Below, piece by piece: positions 9,691-20,138 of a DNA stretch of 62,652 nt; the first letter of the stretch is position 1; each line of letters begins with the position of its first letter. The notes under the pieces are model-generated. The model was not told the origin of the DNA. It searched no databases and saw nothing but the letters and a program-made list of their open reading frames with translations. The stretch comes from Nemertoderma westbladi (Eukaryota; Xenacoelomorpha; Nemertodermatida; Nemertodermatidae). Where the stretch lies: positions 1 through 62,652 of the forward strand of contig JAUCBJ010008322.1 of NCBI GenBank assembly GCA_032718475.1. The letters run 5' to 3'. The translations under genes were made by a program, and so were the position numbers.

Positions 9691-12600
9691 ATGAGTGACA
9701 AACAAGACTATACGAAAAATACACAAACCGACTATGACTCATGTGACGCGGATAAGTCAGCAGCGGAAGAACCACAGGGGAAGACTCGCGAGCCTACCGA
9801 ACCTACACCGTGTGCGTCACCAGTACATCCAACGGGAGTACCGGATGCCGTAGTACGAGGCGACGGCAGGACCGAGGACTTTCTAACTGTTCCGCAACCT
9901 AGATACAGGGAAACGGAAATGGTAAGTTCAGCAGGAAGTACAGAAAGTGTGGTTAGAAGCGTCGGAGGTTACATGGCGCATATAACCAGGAGTATTGGAG
10001 AAGGCCAACGCATATTAGACGGGTTGACCGCTCCGATGTCTCGATTCGAGTTCTACACCCTCCAGGTTAGAGTACAGAGTAAAGTATATAAGTCCGTAGA
10101 TAATCTAGTTGGCCTACAAGATCTAGCTAGACAGAGACAGGACATGGATACCCAACTTAGAATCCTCGAGAAACTAATGATCACTAGAGAGAAACTGATT
10201 CAGTTTAAGTCGACGATTAGACAGATACAACAGGAACAAGCGGACCAGTTGTTAGGTGAGTCAGTTTCGGACGAATTATTACAGCCCGAGGAAGAACAGG
10301 AACTGTACCGACTGGATGGACAATTGAAACATCTGACGGACCACTTACGTATGTGCGGCGAAGACGTCGGCGATTTGGAAACCGTGCCGGAATATACGAG
10401 GGAAACTTCACCCGTACGAATCGAATCGGCACCGGGAATACTAGATCAATCTCTGGTGAGTATTCGCAGCGAAATTGGCGAGGTGAGTATGGCTACGTCA
10501 GAAACTGCTCGACAACAACAGCTCTGCAGACAACAACAGGAGATGGAGGAACAAACTCAACTTCTAATGCTACAAGCAGCAGTAGAAGAAGAGAAGCTAC
10601 GCGTTACAAATATAGCAAGAATCTCCCTCCTGCAAGAACAAGCCGAGTTGGAAGCAGCCGAGATGGAAAGATTAGAGTTGGACATTGCGCAACAAACAGC
10701 AGCAGCGGCAGCGGCTGAGTCAGAGCGACAAGCGGCAACGGCTGAGTCAGAGCGACAAGCGGCAGCGGCAGCGGCAGCGGCAGAGTTGGAGAGAAACCGG
10801 TTAGTTTTAGAAGCCAGAGCAGAAATGAAGACACGGCAAATAAAGGCCCAGTCAGCTATACGACAAGCGGAACTCGAGGCGCAACAACAACAAACGGAGC
10901 AACGCGAGAAAGAAGTTAAACTTCGTTTCGAACTCGAGAAGAAGGCGAGAGAATTAGCCAACGCCAAGGAAGACCTGGATCTACAAGCCCGCGATCGATC
11001 GATGAGATCTCGTGACGGACATGATTTGGACCAGTTAGAGGTAAGACATCGCCAAATTCAGGAACGAAAGAAGGAAGGAAGCGTAGGAGCACCCGGACGG
11101 GAACGACAATTAGTAAAAGACGTGTGTCAACGATTCCCACAGGTAACTCATATGTTTGCACCGGTTACTACTAAGGAACCTATTTCGATTGCTGGTAGCA
11201 GCGATATCTCTCCTATCCATGGTGTGACGGAACACAGGTTTGTTATTCCGGACAAGTTTACCCCGCCAAGGGCAACGTCGTCGCCTATTCCGAAAGTCAA
11301 GGTAAGTAACCCACCGATTACAGATCGTAGTAGTTTATTAGTCGGACCTGCACTACTGACGACAAAACAGGTGAGTCCACCTTTGACACCTAAACCCGTT
11401 ACGCACTACGATTACCCAATGACATTTCGGCCTACAAGGCCTTTGGATTCAAACGCGGTCGTCCGACCACCGTTCAACCAATTTACATCGCAATCTACGA
11501 CTTCGAGGAAGACTTGTGAGCCTACCGAACAACGGAGAACAGTGGAGACGCGACCATTCAACCAGTTTACATCGCAATCTACGACTTCGAGGAAGACTTG
11601 TGAGCCTACCGAACAACGGAGAACAGTGGAGACGCGACCGTTCAACCAGTTTACATCGCAATCTACGACTTCGAGGAAGACTTGTGAGCCTACCGAACAA
11701 CGGAGATCAGTGGACGATGTTCCGAAACGGAATGTTAGAATTCATACGACGCAACGGACGCGAGCACGTCGACCACCATATCCGGATGATAGTAGTACTT
11801 CGAGCGAATCGGATTACCCGAAACGCGAGGTATTTAGAACAGGGGCGGCCGATGAATATAAACGCGAGCGTTCAGACAACTCCTTTGCAGACAATCCTCC
11901 ACAGAATACACCAACACAGAAGGCGTTACAACCAACGGACGCAATTAGTACACAACAGTTCGCCGACATTCTGCGACCAGTTGTCAACAAGTTGGCTCAG
12001 ATCGAGGAGCGTCTGGAGGAAGTTCAAACCGACAGTTCGAGAAATTCCGAATTCGAACACAATAGACACCCGAAGGGACCACAAAGACCGGTACCTTCAA
12101 ACCCCACATCGTATCAGGGAAAAGCGCCTAGAAGGGAGAACATCAACCAGGTTACCAACCAAGGACGCGAAACTCTGAACGTTGCCGAGGAGATAGCGAA
12201 ATTCGCAGCCAGACAGGGATTGCCGGTACAACAACCACCGAAGTTTTCCGGTAGCTCAAAACACTGGCATACCTTCGTAGACTATATCGAATCCCAGATC
12301 GCCGTGTGCGCCTTTACATCACGGGAGAAGTTCAATTACCTGCTCCAAACGTTGTCAGGAGAACCTAAACGTTTGGCGGAGACTTTCGTCGGTGTACCAG
12401 ACGCTTTCGAACTAGCGTACGATCGTTTGACTTCGATATACGGAGGTACAGTGAGTATGGCCAGGTCAGTAATAGAAGAACTCTGTAAGGGAGGGGCTAT
12501 CACTAAACCCGTCGACTTACTAAAACTGGCTGACGAGATTAAGAACGCTATCACTACCTTAAGATCAATTGGACAACTTGATTACGGGAATACACCTACA

Positions 12601-13446
12601 GTCCTATTAAAGATAATAGGACGACTCCACCATCGACTTCGTCGGGAGTGGAGGAAGGTCGAATATCAGCGAGAGGAGCGAGGAGGATTCCTGAAATTAG
12701 AAGATGTGTACCTTTTAATATCCAGGGAGGCGGTAGTAGAAACTCGATCTAACTATACCGACCAGCACATCGTGGCAGAAGGAATCACACTGCCATCCTC
12801 CAACCGACAAAAACCCCAGACAACATCCACAAAGACGGCCACTTACGCCACACCGACGGAATCACGACAATTCTCAGACGGTAATAGAGTATCTGCGCCC
12901 ATTGGAACAAAACAGACGAGACAGCAACTCAGCGCCGACTTCAACGGCTGCCAATACTGCGAACATTTAGGTAAGCGGTATATTGGTCACAAGTTACGGG
13001 GTTGTCGACAATTTCGCGAGTTGAACTCAGAAGAACGACGGCTGCAGATACGGCCACTGGACTCTTGTTGGCGGTGTACGCGACACGGACACGTCCGTAA
13101 GGATTGCCCAAATACCGACACTTGTCCATCCTGTGGACGCAACCACGACGGTCTGCTCCACACAGACAGCCACACGCCGACGAAACGCTTCACCAGGGAA
13201 CACCCGGAAGCAGCAGCGAGATGTGATGCGGCTTACCGAAAACGGGAATCGAAAACGACTCCGACTTTCGTGACCCATATAGAGGATTGCTTTTCAGAAC
13301 AATCCGGATCGTCGGACGAAGAATCAGAAGACGACGAATATTCAAATGGAGACGAACAACCGTCAATCGCGCTCCTGACCACTGACCAACTGAAGGGATT
13401 CAGTGTAATCCCGATTAAAGTTACTGGCACAAAGGGGAGTACCTAA
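9691..13446 (+). CDS. gag: BEL/Pao-type Gag polyprotein (1251 aa)
   Basis: The frame opens with ATG at 9691, about 850 bp after the 5' LTR, and is uninterrupted. Residues about 190-470 are Gln/Glu/Ala-rich coiled coil with an Ala-rich stretch. Residues about 595-678 hold a 28-residue unit (FNQFTSQSTTSRKTCEPTEQ) repeated three times with an 84-bp DNA period. Residues about 845-960 (PPKFSGSSKHWHTFVDYIES onward) match the DUF1759 capsid-like region of BEL/Pao Gag. Residues about 1087-1155 form a zinc-binding array (CQYC...GHKLRGC, CWRCTRHGHVRKDC, CPSCGRNH..LLH) typical of BEL/Pao nucleocapsid, expected to bind genomic RNA. The C-terminus is Asp/Glu-rich. It ends before the protease, which lies in a separate frame 1 kb downstream; that gap is unusual. 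Confidence 0.85.
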   Translation: MSDKQDYTKNTQTDYDSCDADKSAAEEPQGKTREPTEPTPCASPVHPTGVPDAVVRGDGRTEDFLTVPQPRYRETEMVSSAGSTESVVRSVGGYMAHITRSIGEGQRILDGLTAPMSRFEFYTLQVRVQSKVYKSVDNLVGLQDLARQRQDMDTQLRILEKLMITREKLIQFKSTIRQIQQEQADQLLGESVSDELLQPEEEQELYRLDGQLKHLTDHLRMCGEDVGDLETVPEYTRETSPVRIESAPGILDQSLVSIRSEIGEVSMATSETARQQQLCRQQQEMEEQTQLLMLQAAVEEEKLRVTNIARISLLQEQAELEAAEMERLELDIAQQTAAAAAAESERQAATAESERQAAAAAAAAELERNRLVLEARAEMKTRQIKAQSAIRQAELEAQQQQTEQREKEVKLRFELEKKARELANAKEDLDLQARDRSMRSRDGHDLDQLEVRHRQIQERKKEGSVGAPGRERQLVKDVCQRFPQVTHMFAPVTTKEPISIAGSSDISPIHGVTEHRFVIPDKFTPPRATSSPIPKVKVSNPPITDRSSLLVGPALLTTKQVSPPLTPKPVTHYDYPMTFRPTRPLDSNAVVRPPFNQFTSQSTTSRKTCEPTEQRRTVETRPFNQFTSQSTTSRKTCEPTEQRRTVETRPFNQFTSQSTTSRKTCEPTEQRRSVDDVPKRNVRIHTTQRTRARRPPYPDDSSTSSESDYPKREVFRTGAADEYKRERSDNSFADNPPQNTPTQKALQPTDAISTQQFADILRPVVNKLAQIEERLEEVQTDSSRNSEFEHNRHPKGPQRPVPSNPTSYQGKAPRRENINQVTNQGRETLNVAEEIAKFAARQGLPVQQPPKFSGSSKHWHTFVDYIESQIAVCAFTSREKFNYLLQTLSGEPKRLAETFVGVPDAFELAYDRLTSIYGGTVSMARSVIEELCKGGAITKPVDLLKLADEIKNAITTLRSIGQLDYGNTPTVLLKIIGRLHHRLRREWRKVEYQREERGGFLKLEDVYLLISREAVVETRSNYTDQHIVAEGITLPSSNRQKPQTTSTKTATYATPTESRQFSDGNRVSAPIGTKQTRQQLSADFNGCQYCEHLGKRYIGHKLRGCRQFRELNSEERRLQIRPLDSCWRCTRHGHVRKDCPNTDTCPSCGRNHDGLLHTDSHTPTKRFTREHPEAAARCDAAYRKRESKTTPTFVTHIEDCFSEQSGSSDEESEDDEYSNGDEQPSIALLTTDQLKGFSVIPIKVTGTKGST
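11472..11724 (+). repeat. 84-bp tandem repeat in gag, three copies
   Basis: The segment TTCAACCARTTTACATCGCA and its following sequence repeats with an 84-bp period and almost no divergence. It keeps the reading frame, encoding 28 residues per unit. Each copy includes the motif GAAGACTTGTGAGCCT. Confidence 0.9.
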
Positions 13447-14454
13447 AGAGGTGAGGTCTCTATAGGGGTGCTCCCAACAGGCGGCGGCAGACTCGTGAGG
13501 GTCTGGGGGCACGTTAAATTGTCATATAGTGCTAGGGAGTCACTGAAGGCCCTCGTGTCTAACGAACCATGAATTGCCATGGTGCCGTGGTACCGTCTAG
13601 TCGGCCTGTTGCCGTACTGCCAGTCCTGTACACAGTAGGGGTGGTGGCATGGCGTGATTTGTGGTTCATGTGGCGTGGACTATGTTTTGTATGTGGGCGA
13701 TCAGTGGCAGTTTGCTTGGGGCTTGGATGGTTCCATTGACCGTCAGCTGTTCCGTTTTTTTGATACTATATGTTATTGTCTCCATGTTCAGCTGATTGGT
13801 CTTTGGTGGCATTGGATAAACCGTCGGGTCTTTGAGCTTTCTGTTGCTGTGGGTACGTGAGTACACGTGATTGTATGTGTGGCCACTGCGAGTGGGTATG
13901 GGAACCCTTGCCAGTTGGACAAGACGCCGCTGGTATTAGTAGGACCATACTTTACTGCGCCCCAGCATATTTTGTGCACACAAGTTATTTTACCCTGTCG
14001 GTAAAATAAAGTACTCTCGACTCTTTTCGAGTTTCAGTCGATACAATTTTGTCCCTTCCGATTTTGTCTTTCTCGATTTTGACACCGATTTTGTCTTTAC
14101 CCGATTATGTCCTCTGTGTGTGCATGGTATGTGTCAGATTTTGTGTTTACCGTAGTGTACTTGATTTCGTGAACATCTGTTGAGTACACGTGTACAGGAC
14201 GGGTAAGTGGTTACTTGTTTCTAGCTTTCGAGCTAGTCAGTATTGTTGAGGAACGGTGTCCCCTCAATACTGCCGGCGAGGCAGGTGAAAACGTGTCAAA
14301 ATTCCAATGTTGGGTAGCGCAAGCCCACGTGGGACAAGACCGTCGGTTAGGCCCAAGGGCGACCTTGGTGCTCGATCGCTATCGACTGGTCCACCTGCCG
14401 GTTGACTCTTTGTTATACTTGGAGTTGGCTCAATGTACAGTCAGGCCACAGTAA
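13447..14454 (+). other. Region between gag and protease, no recognised coding
   Basis: About 1 kb of GT-rich sequence with stops in all frames. Gag ends with IPIKVTGTKGST and the next frame starts a typical protease with AILDSAS. In BEL/Pao these two segments are normally contiguous, so this piece looks like an insertion or intron within the gag-protease junction. I could not find a splice pair that restores the frame cleanly. Confidence 0.4.
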
Positions 14455-14604
14455 GTTGACAGTAGCCGCCCATCTGGCTACACGTTCGACGAGCTGTGCT
14501 GGTGTGATCGGGGGACCGAAAACAGAACCCGGGAAGCATCAGGCCACCCTCCGGCCCGGTCTGATAATAACATCTGTCGGACTGGCCCCAAGGGTGGTGG
14601 AAAG

Positions 14605-17600
14605 GTGTCCGCCTCATGGGTGCGCCTCGGAGTCATCAGAGAGGAGCCCAAAAGGACACAAGCGAAGAGGATTTACGCGATTCTAGACTCAGCCTCATCT
14701 CACAGTTACGTAGATGAAAAGATAGCTGACGTCGTAACAGATCTTAGACAAGGTAAGCACGTCAGTTATACAGTAAGTAGTATGCACGGACAGCGTGCAA
14801 TACCAGTGACACGAGTTAAGTTGGACTTAGACTCTCTTCTTCCAAGATCGCAACACAGCGAGAGGGAGAGGTCTTTGTTGCCCTTTAGAGATCTAACCTT
14901 TGCGGCCACGAAGGACTTTAGTAACCTACTAGGTCCAGTGCCGGCACAATCTCTAGAGGACCGTAAGTATTTCAGACACCTTGGTGTACCCGAATGTCCT
15001 GCCAATTATAGATCGGTAGCAATGCTGATCGGGACGGACCAATTCAACCTACATCAGGTGTGGGAAACCAGACCATCGGCAGTTGTAGCAGGAAACGCAT
15101 ACGCCTGCAGAACGCCGATAGGGTGGTATACTCGAGCGCCTGTGCGCACACTAGACGTAAGTGACGAGGAAGACGATGTACAGAGTACATGTAGTTTATT
15201 AACTATAAATTCAATTCATTCCTTTTCACACGACGTGGACCATACTACCTTACATACAAAACATAACAGACGTGTAACTAGTATGATAAGTCACAAGGAG
15301 CAGCTAATCCACAAGGTGAGTTTAGAACTTGGGGAGAAGACGAGTCAGCTAGAGATTCCATCGACGACAGATGATAGGCTTGCGAGTCTACCTACCCCAA
15401 CGACACCAACAATGCCCGTCGATACAAAGAAAAGGACGGCGGCGAAACTCAAGAAAAAACCGAAGGCGAAATGGAAAGATATAACTTCAAAGGTCAAGAG
15501 AGGAAGACTTGCGAGCCTTTCTACACCAGACATATCGCCAGACGGTCAACCAGACATATCACCAGACGGTCAACCAGACACGTTACTAGACAGCCAACCA
15601 GACATTTTGCCAGACATATCACAAAATGTTCCACCAGACGTTAGTAACGCACTGACAAACAGTAAAGCCGCAGTTTCCCTATTGGAGCGGCCTTCTATTG
15701 ACAAACAACCAGATACGTTACCAGACGTATCGCCAGACACACTACTAGACAGTCAACTAGACACTAGTAATATATTGACTAACAATAAAGCCGCAGTTTC
15801 CCTATTGGAGCGGCCTTGTATTGACAAACTACCGATTTTGACACACTTGAGCAACCATAAGCACGGTGAAACCTCATGTATTACAAATGTGGGTAGTACC
15901 TACGCTAATGTAAATACAGGCGTCACTTTGCGCTCAAGAGACATACCGAACTTACAACCTATGGTGAGACCTGGGATTAATGTCGGCAGAAAAATAAGCT
16001 TACCGAAACCTGCTGACCCCATAGAGTTCAAACCACCATTAACGATCGACTTACAAAGTACCGACAATCAAGGTAAGAAGACAAAAAGGGACAAATTACT
16101 TGTAGACCCGGACGGATCAACAGTCAACAAGGGAATACTTACCGGCGGACCCGTGGGCCCTTCTAGTAATTCAAAACCTTCCAAGTTCTCCATTGACTTA
16201 CCTGATGACGTCACAAATACTTATGTCGACCGTATTGTAAACTTAACAGACTCTTGGTCAAACGCTTGCCGAAAATTAGCGTGGATTGTACGTTTTGTAC
16301 AATACGTTAAAGGCAAACGTGACTTCACACGTCGACTTACATTGGCTGAGATTGACAGGTGTGAGATTAAATTAATTCGCCATTACCAACTGCGATATTT
16401 CGCGCGCGAATTCACATCTATACATCAAGGTCAACCAATCAAGTCGTCACCGATACTGAGTTGGAGTCCGATTATTTATAATGGCTTAATTTGTCATAAA
16501 TCTCGGCTTCAAAACATTGACTTTAACACGAACTTTAGGTACCCAATAATAATACCGCAACACCACGAACTACAACGTGCAATGATACTGGACGCACATT
16601 TACATCTGAAACACGCTGGAAGACACCACTGTCTTTCCTACTTACGTACAAGATTTGTATTAATTAGACCCAGTAAAGCGTTAAGTTCAGTGACACGTAC
16701 GTGTATTATTTGTAAAAAGGTACATTCTAGAATAGGTACCCAAGAAATGAGTGAACTACCACAAGCACGACTTCAAGCATTCAAACCACCTTTTACAGAG
16801 ACTGGAATTGATTGCTTTGGTCCCATACATACGAAACGTGGACGTATACTAGTAAAACGCTGGGGACTGATTTTCACATGTATGTCCAGTAGGGCAGTTC
16901 ATATTGAACGTGTGATGGATCTTTCTACCAACGCGTTTATACTAGCACTGCGGCGATTTATCGCTAGACGCGGACTAGTAAAATGCTTGTACTCAGACCA
17001 AGGGACAAACTTTGTTGGTGCTCGGAATGAGATTGCTAGAGCCTTTAAGAAATTAGATCATGATCAAATCTCGAACGAACTGCAACCTCACAAGATTGTT
17101 TGGAAGTTTAATCCTCCAGATAGTCCTTGGAGAGGCGGAGTCTGGGAGAGACTGATTAGATCTATAAAGACAGCCATGGCAAAGGTCATTCCAGTAAACC
17201 ACATATTGACAGACGACCAACTGACAACATTGTTTGTTGAAATCGAGGCAATACTAAATACTAGACCAATAGTATTAGTACCCGATGACAAACAATCCCA
17301 GTTTGCTTTAACACCTGCACACCTGCTTATGCAGGCACCGACTACTTTGACGCCGATTTCTATTCCAATAGAAAGCGACAGCTATGGTAGAAAAGCGTGG
17401 AAAATCACGCAACTACTGGCTAACAAATTCTGGGAAATATGGCAAAACCATTATTTGCCCTCTATTTCTGCCAGAACAACATGGTACAATAACACCCGCG
17501 CATTAAAGCCGGGAGATCACGTGCTGTTAGCAGAAGTGAATCTAAAAAGACGCTTCTGGATAACAGGTGTAATTTTAGCCACACATCCATCTATGGATGG

Positions 17601-17733
17601 AGTGACAAGAACTGTGACGGTACGGACAATTGACGGTCGCACAGTAGACAGACCGACTCAACGTCTCGTACTTCTTGAAGAGACTCGTAACGAGTCTGGA
17701 GACTACAAATCTCCACCTAATACTAGTAAATAA
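14605..17733 (+). CDS. Protease-integrase ORF lacking RT/RNase H
   Basis: The frame is open from 14455 to 17733 with no ATG near its start, so it probably needs frameshifting, readthrough or splicing. Numbering from 14605 (a GTG): residues 20-180 are the BEL/Pao aspartic protease (AILDSASSHSYV; MLIGTDQF). Residues about 180-540 are Lys/Thr-rich and then Pro-Asp repeats (PDISPDGQ, PDTLLDSQ), with AAVSLLERP duplicated. Residues about 560-700 are the H2C2 zinc domain (HHEL...HAGRHH...CIICKKVH). Residues about 720-930 are the integrase core, with GIDCFGP, SDQGTNF and GVWERLI giving D, D, E. Residues about 940-1030 resemble DUF5641 (LKPGDHVLLAEV...RRFWITGVI). Reverse transcriptase motifs expected between protease and integrase are not there. 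BEL/Pao Pol is usually around 1700 residues or more. Confidence 0.85.
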   Translation: MSASWVRLGVIREEPKRTQAKRIYAILDSASSHSYVDEKIADVVTDLRQGKHVSYTVSSMHGQRAIPVTRVKLDLDSLLPRSQHSERERSLLPFRDLTFAATKDFSNLLGPVPAQSLEDRKYFRHLGVPECPANYRSVAMLIGTDQFNLHQVWETRPSAVVAGNAYACRTPIGWYTRAPVRTLDVSDEEDDVQSTCSLLTINSIHSFSHDVDHTTLHTKHNRRVTSMISHKEQLIHKVSLELGEKTSQLEIPSTTDDRLASLPTPTTPTMPVDTKKRTAAKLKKKPKAKWKDITSKVKRGRLASLSTPDISPDGQPDISPDGQPDTLLDSQPDILPDISQNVPPDVSNALTNSKAAVSLLERPSIDKQPDTLPDVSPDTLLDSQLDTSNILTNNKAAVSLLERPCIDKLPILTHLSNHKHGETSCITNVGSTYANVNTGVTLRSRDIPNLQPMVRPGINVGRKISLPKPADPIEFKPPLTIDLQSTDNQGKKTKRDKLLVDPDGSTVNKGILTGGPVGPSSNSKPSKFSIDLPDDVTNTYVDRIVNLTDSWSNACRKLAWIVRFVQYVKGKRDFTRRLTLAEIDRCEIKLIRHYQLRYFAREFTSIHQGQPIKSSPILSWSPIIYNGLICHKSRLQNIDFNTNFRYPIIIPQHHELQRAMILDAHLHLKHAGRHHCLSYLRTRFVLIRPSKALSSVTRTCIICKKVHSRIGTQEMSELPQARLQAFKPPFTETGIDCFGPIHTKRGRILVKRWGLIFTCMSSRAVHIERVMDLSTNAFILALRRFIARRGLVKCLYSDQGTNFVGARNEIARAFKKLDHDQISNELQPHKIVWKFNPPDSPWRGGVWERLIRSIKTAMAKVIPVNHILTDDQLTTLFVEIEAILNTRPIVLVPDDKQSQFALTPAHLLMQAPTTLTPISIPIESDSYGRKAWKITQLLANKFWEIWQNHYLPSISARTTWYNNTRALKPGDHVLLAEVNLKRRFWITGVILATHPSMDGVTRTVTVRTIDGRTVDRPTQRLVLLEETRNESGDYKSPPNTSK
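15529..15840 (+). repeat. Pro-Asp repeats replacing the RT region
   Basis: Units of the form CCAGACATATC(G/A)CCAGACGG repeat in tandem. Within this, a segment of about 60 bp (AATAAAGCCGCAGTTTCCCT and context) is duplicated about 120 bp apart (near 15660 and 15783). They encode low-complexity protein where RT and RNase H would lie. Confidence 0.75.
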
Positions 17734-18286
17734 TTAGGAGTTTACAAATAGATTTCCACGTACCTGTACACCGTAGTAAGGACAGCGGTAGAATTCCATT
17801 GTCTTTATATGTGAACATTGAGGGTAGTACCCTTATGTGTCACATAGGAGCGGGATTTGTAGGTATAAGAAATGGAATTCTACTTGGAACTCACAATATT
17901 GAGACATTTTCGAAATTTTAGACAATCCATTTGGATTTGAAAAATTTTTAAAAAATTTCTCCAGTGAATAGATTTCAGGGTACAGTCGGGTGGAACTTAA
18001 AATTAGAGAAACAAGAGAGGAAGACTTGCGAGCCTTTCTTAAAATTTTAATTAAATTTTACACGGTCTTGTTTCAATAAGTTACGTCAAAATAGACTCCC
18101 CTATATTTATTACTAATTCTTGACTGCTTATTTTCTGATAATAGTTTGGGATCAAAAAGTGAGTATTTTAGACTCACGGCCAGTTTAGCCCAAATTCGTT
18201 TTATTTCGGCAAAAAATTTTTAGATAAGAAGCAGCGTGTCATTAAAGAAACCTTAGATCTTAGGCTATGGGTAGGAGGTTAGAGCG
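17734..18286 (+). other. Spacer between integrase and third ORF
   Basis: AT-rich sequence with no ORF. It includes one copy of the GAAGACTTGCGAGCCT motif at 18020-18035, with 28 bp of identity to the copy at 15496. Confidence 0.5.
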
Positions 18287-18582
18287 TTGTCGAAGCCCAA
18301 AAGGCAGACGAAACTCTCACGTCTCCTCACAACTAACCACAAACTCTGTTGTATTCCCTCTAGTAGTAATGATTATGTAACTACACCTCTAATTATGGAG
18401 AAAGGGATACAAAGAGAGCCGAGATGGGGATATGATATCCAAGAGGAGGCGGCAGCTTCATTCGAACGATTTGGAGCAAAAGACTACACTATATTTGGTA
18501 TAAAGGAATTATCAGAAAGTACAGCGAAGCTCGCAAAGACAGCAATGCCTTTACTCGAGCAGGATTTAGCATATTTCGAGAC
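18287..18582 (+). other. Possible N-terminal frame of the third ORF
   Basis: An open frame 18287-18730 (first ATG near 18394) overlaps the start of the next ORF in a different frame. It reads like protein over its first part (WGYDIQEEAAASFERFG). The two may belong to one protein joined by a frameshift, but both frames look plausible across the overlap, so I cannot decide. Confidence 0.3.
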
Positions 18583-20097
18583 GTGTATCTTCGCTGTGCG
18601 GGATCTCTTATCGAAAGACCATCTATGTTTACATTGTTACCCTATGAAGGAGAACGTATCGTGGAGATTACGGATGAATCACGGCAGACGCGTGCGCCTA
18701 TCGGTCACCTTGGTGATGAATTCGAAGTAACTACTACGATCGCCGACGATCCTTTAGAGGAACTTCTTGAGATAGAAAGGAACCTCCCGAAGAAATCTCA
18801 GACGGAGATTCGACAACTTGAAGCAACAGATGCTATAGTTTGTATACAACCTTCAGAAACCTACCAACCCATAGACCCAGATGATTACGATTATAGTATG
18901 GGAGGAAGCGCTCGACCGATTGGAGATCTTATATACGAACGAGTGTGGTACCCTGCTAATACGATGTGTAGTAAATGTGGCGTCGCTGGACATCATATGA
19001 CAAAGTGCAGTGGAAAGCACATTACTACGACTCAGCTAATCTGTGGATGGTGTGGGGATCAAGGGTCTCATACCTTTTATACTTGCTGGAGATTTATGGC
19101 TCAATGTACTTACTGCAATATAAAGGGACATCGAGCATCTGAATGCCAACTGAGAGACATACCTTATGAACACGAATCTGTAAAACTCGTGAGGAAGTTA
19201 TTTGATGAGTGGGAAGATTTAGCCGACGAACATGTATCGGCACAGAGAAGACGGTTTCCGATGAGAGCGCATCTCGGATTTTGGGCGGTAAATCCCCAGA
19301 CGATGATGTCGGAAGGATACATCTCCGCTATGCCTCAATATGACGAACTTATCGAGGTTGTTGATATTTTGCCCCACGACAGCGGATTCCGAGTAGTGCG
19401 CGAGTATCTGTTACAGATTCACCCGGATAACAAAAACACGTGGAATTTTCAGAAAGTCGTAAATCGTATCACGTATGGTGAATTTGATCGTTTCCGAACT
19501 GAAAAGCGGAACAAGGGAGCTTGGTTAACCGTCGCATGGGCGTACCGAGCCGCGTTTTACCATAAACGTATACGAGCGAGCGTATTCGAGGAAGAAGAGG
19601 TCCTAGAGGCGACGAATATATCAGCCACTCCGGTTGCGCCGTCTGCACGTCACCCTCGGGAGGACGGGCAGGGTAGGATCATACGGGTCCAGAAAGTGGG
19701 CCAACAATTGAAGAAAATTATTAATGTGGAAGAACGCAAGGGAGTTGAGCCGACTATTCAAGTTACTCGGGATACGGTATCACTTCCAAGAGAACCAGTA
19801 GGAGGATCGGGACATACACCAGCTGATCAACAGGGGGCGCAAGCTACTCTTGGGTCTGCGTCGTCCGCTTCTCACGCGTTCCCAGACGTTCTACCGACTG
19901 TAGCGACAACTGATCGGTCACGAGGAATTGGTCGAGGTTTTGGGATGCCAAATAGACGAATTTGCGAGGAAATAGTCGCACCGTCTCTCAACGTCCCAAG
20001 TAAACCAGTGACTCGCCCCATTAGTCCCATATCGCGAGCAAAGTCACCTGTGCGCAGTTTTCGAGGACGCGGCAGGGCTCGATCCACTAAACGATAA
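18583..20097 (+). CDS. Third ORF with three zinc knuckles
   Basis: The frame is open to 20097; the first ATG is at 18625 (MFTLLPYEGER), giving about 490 residues. Near residues 128-194 are three CCHC-type knuckles: CSKCGVAGHHMTKC, CGWCGDQGSHTFYTC and CTYCNIKGHRASEC, spaced like nucleocapsid domains. The middle is mixed and has no recognised domain. The C-terminus is rich in Arg, Gly, Pro and Ser (RGIGRGFGMPNRR; RGRGRARSTKR), suggesting nucleic-acid binding. It sits downstream of integrase, where BEL/Pao elements sometimes have an env-like gene, but I see no signal peptide or membrane segment. I do not recognise a family. A second Gag-like or RNA-binding accessory protein is the most conservative reading. 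Confidence 0.65.
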   Translation: MYLRCAGSLIERPSMFTLLPYEGERIVEITDESRQTRAPIGHLGDEFEVTTTIADDPLEELLEIERNLPKKSQTEIRQLEATDAIVCIQPSETYQPIDPDDYDYSMGGSARPIGDLIYERVWYPANTMCSKCGVAGHHMTKCSGKHITTTQLICGWCGDQGSHTFYTCWRFMAQCTYCNIKGHRASECQLRDIPYEHESVKLVRKLFDEWEDLADEHVSAQRRRFPMRAHLGFWAVNPQTMMSEGYISAMPQYDELIEVVDILPHDSGFRVVREYLLQIHPDNKNTWNFQKVVNRITYGEFDRFRTEKRNKGAWLTVAWAYRAAFYHKRIRASVFEEEEVLEATNISATPVAPSARHPREDGQGRIIRVQKVGQQLKKIINVEERKGVEPTIQVTRDTVSLPREPVGGSGHTPADQQGAQATLGSASSASHAFPDVLPTVATTDRSRGIGRGFGMPNRRICEEIVAPSLNVPSKPVTRPISPISRAKSPVRSFRGRGRARSTKR

Positions 20098-20138
20098 AAG
20101 GGAGGGCAAGGGTGGACGGAAGACTCGTGAGCCTTTCT

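Noticed and set aside
11472-11724. CRISPR or minisatellite independent of gag
   Set aside because: The 84-bp units keep the gag frame and have no spacers; they are a coding tandem repeat.
10217-12178. Alternative-frame ORFs inside gag
   Set aside because: They mirror the repetitive gag sequence in other frames and have no independent support.
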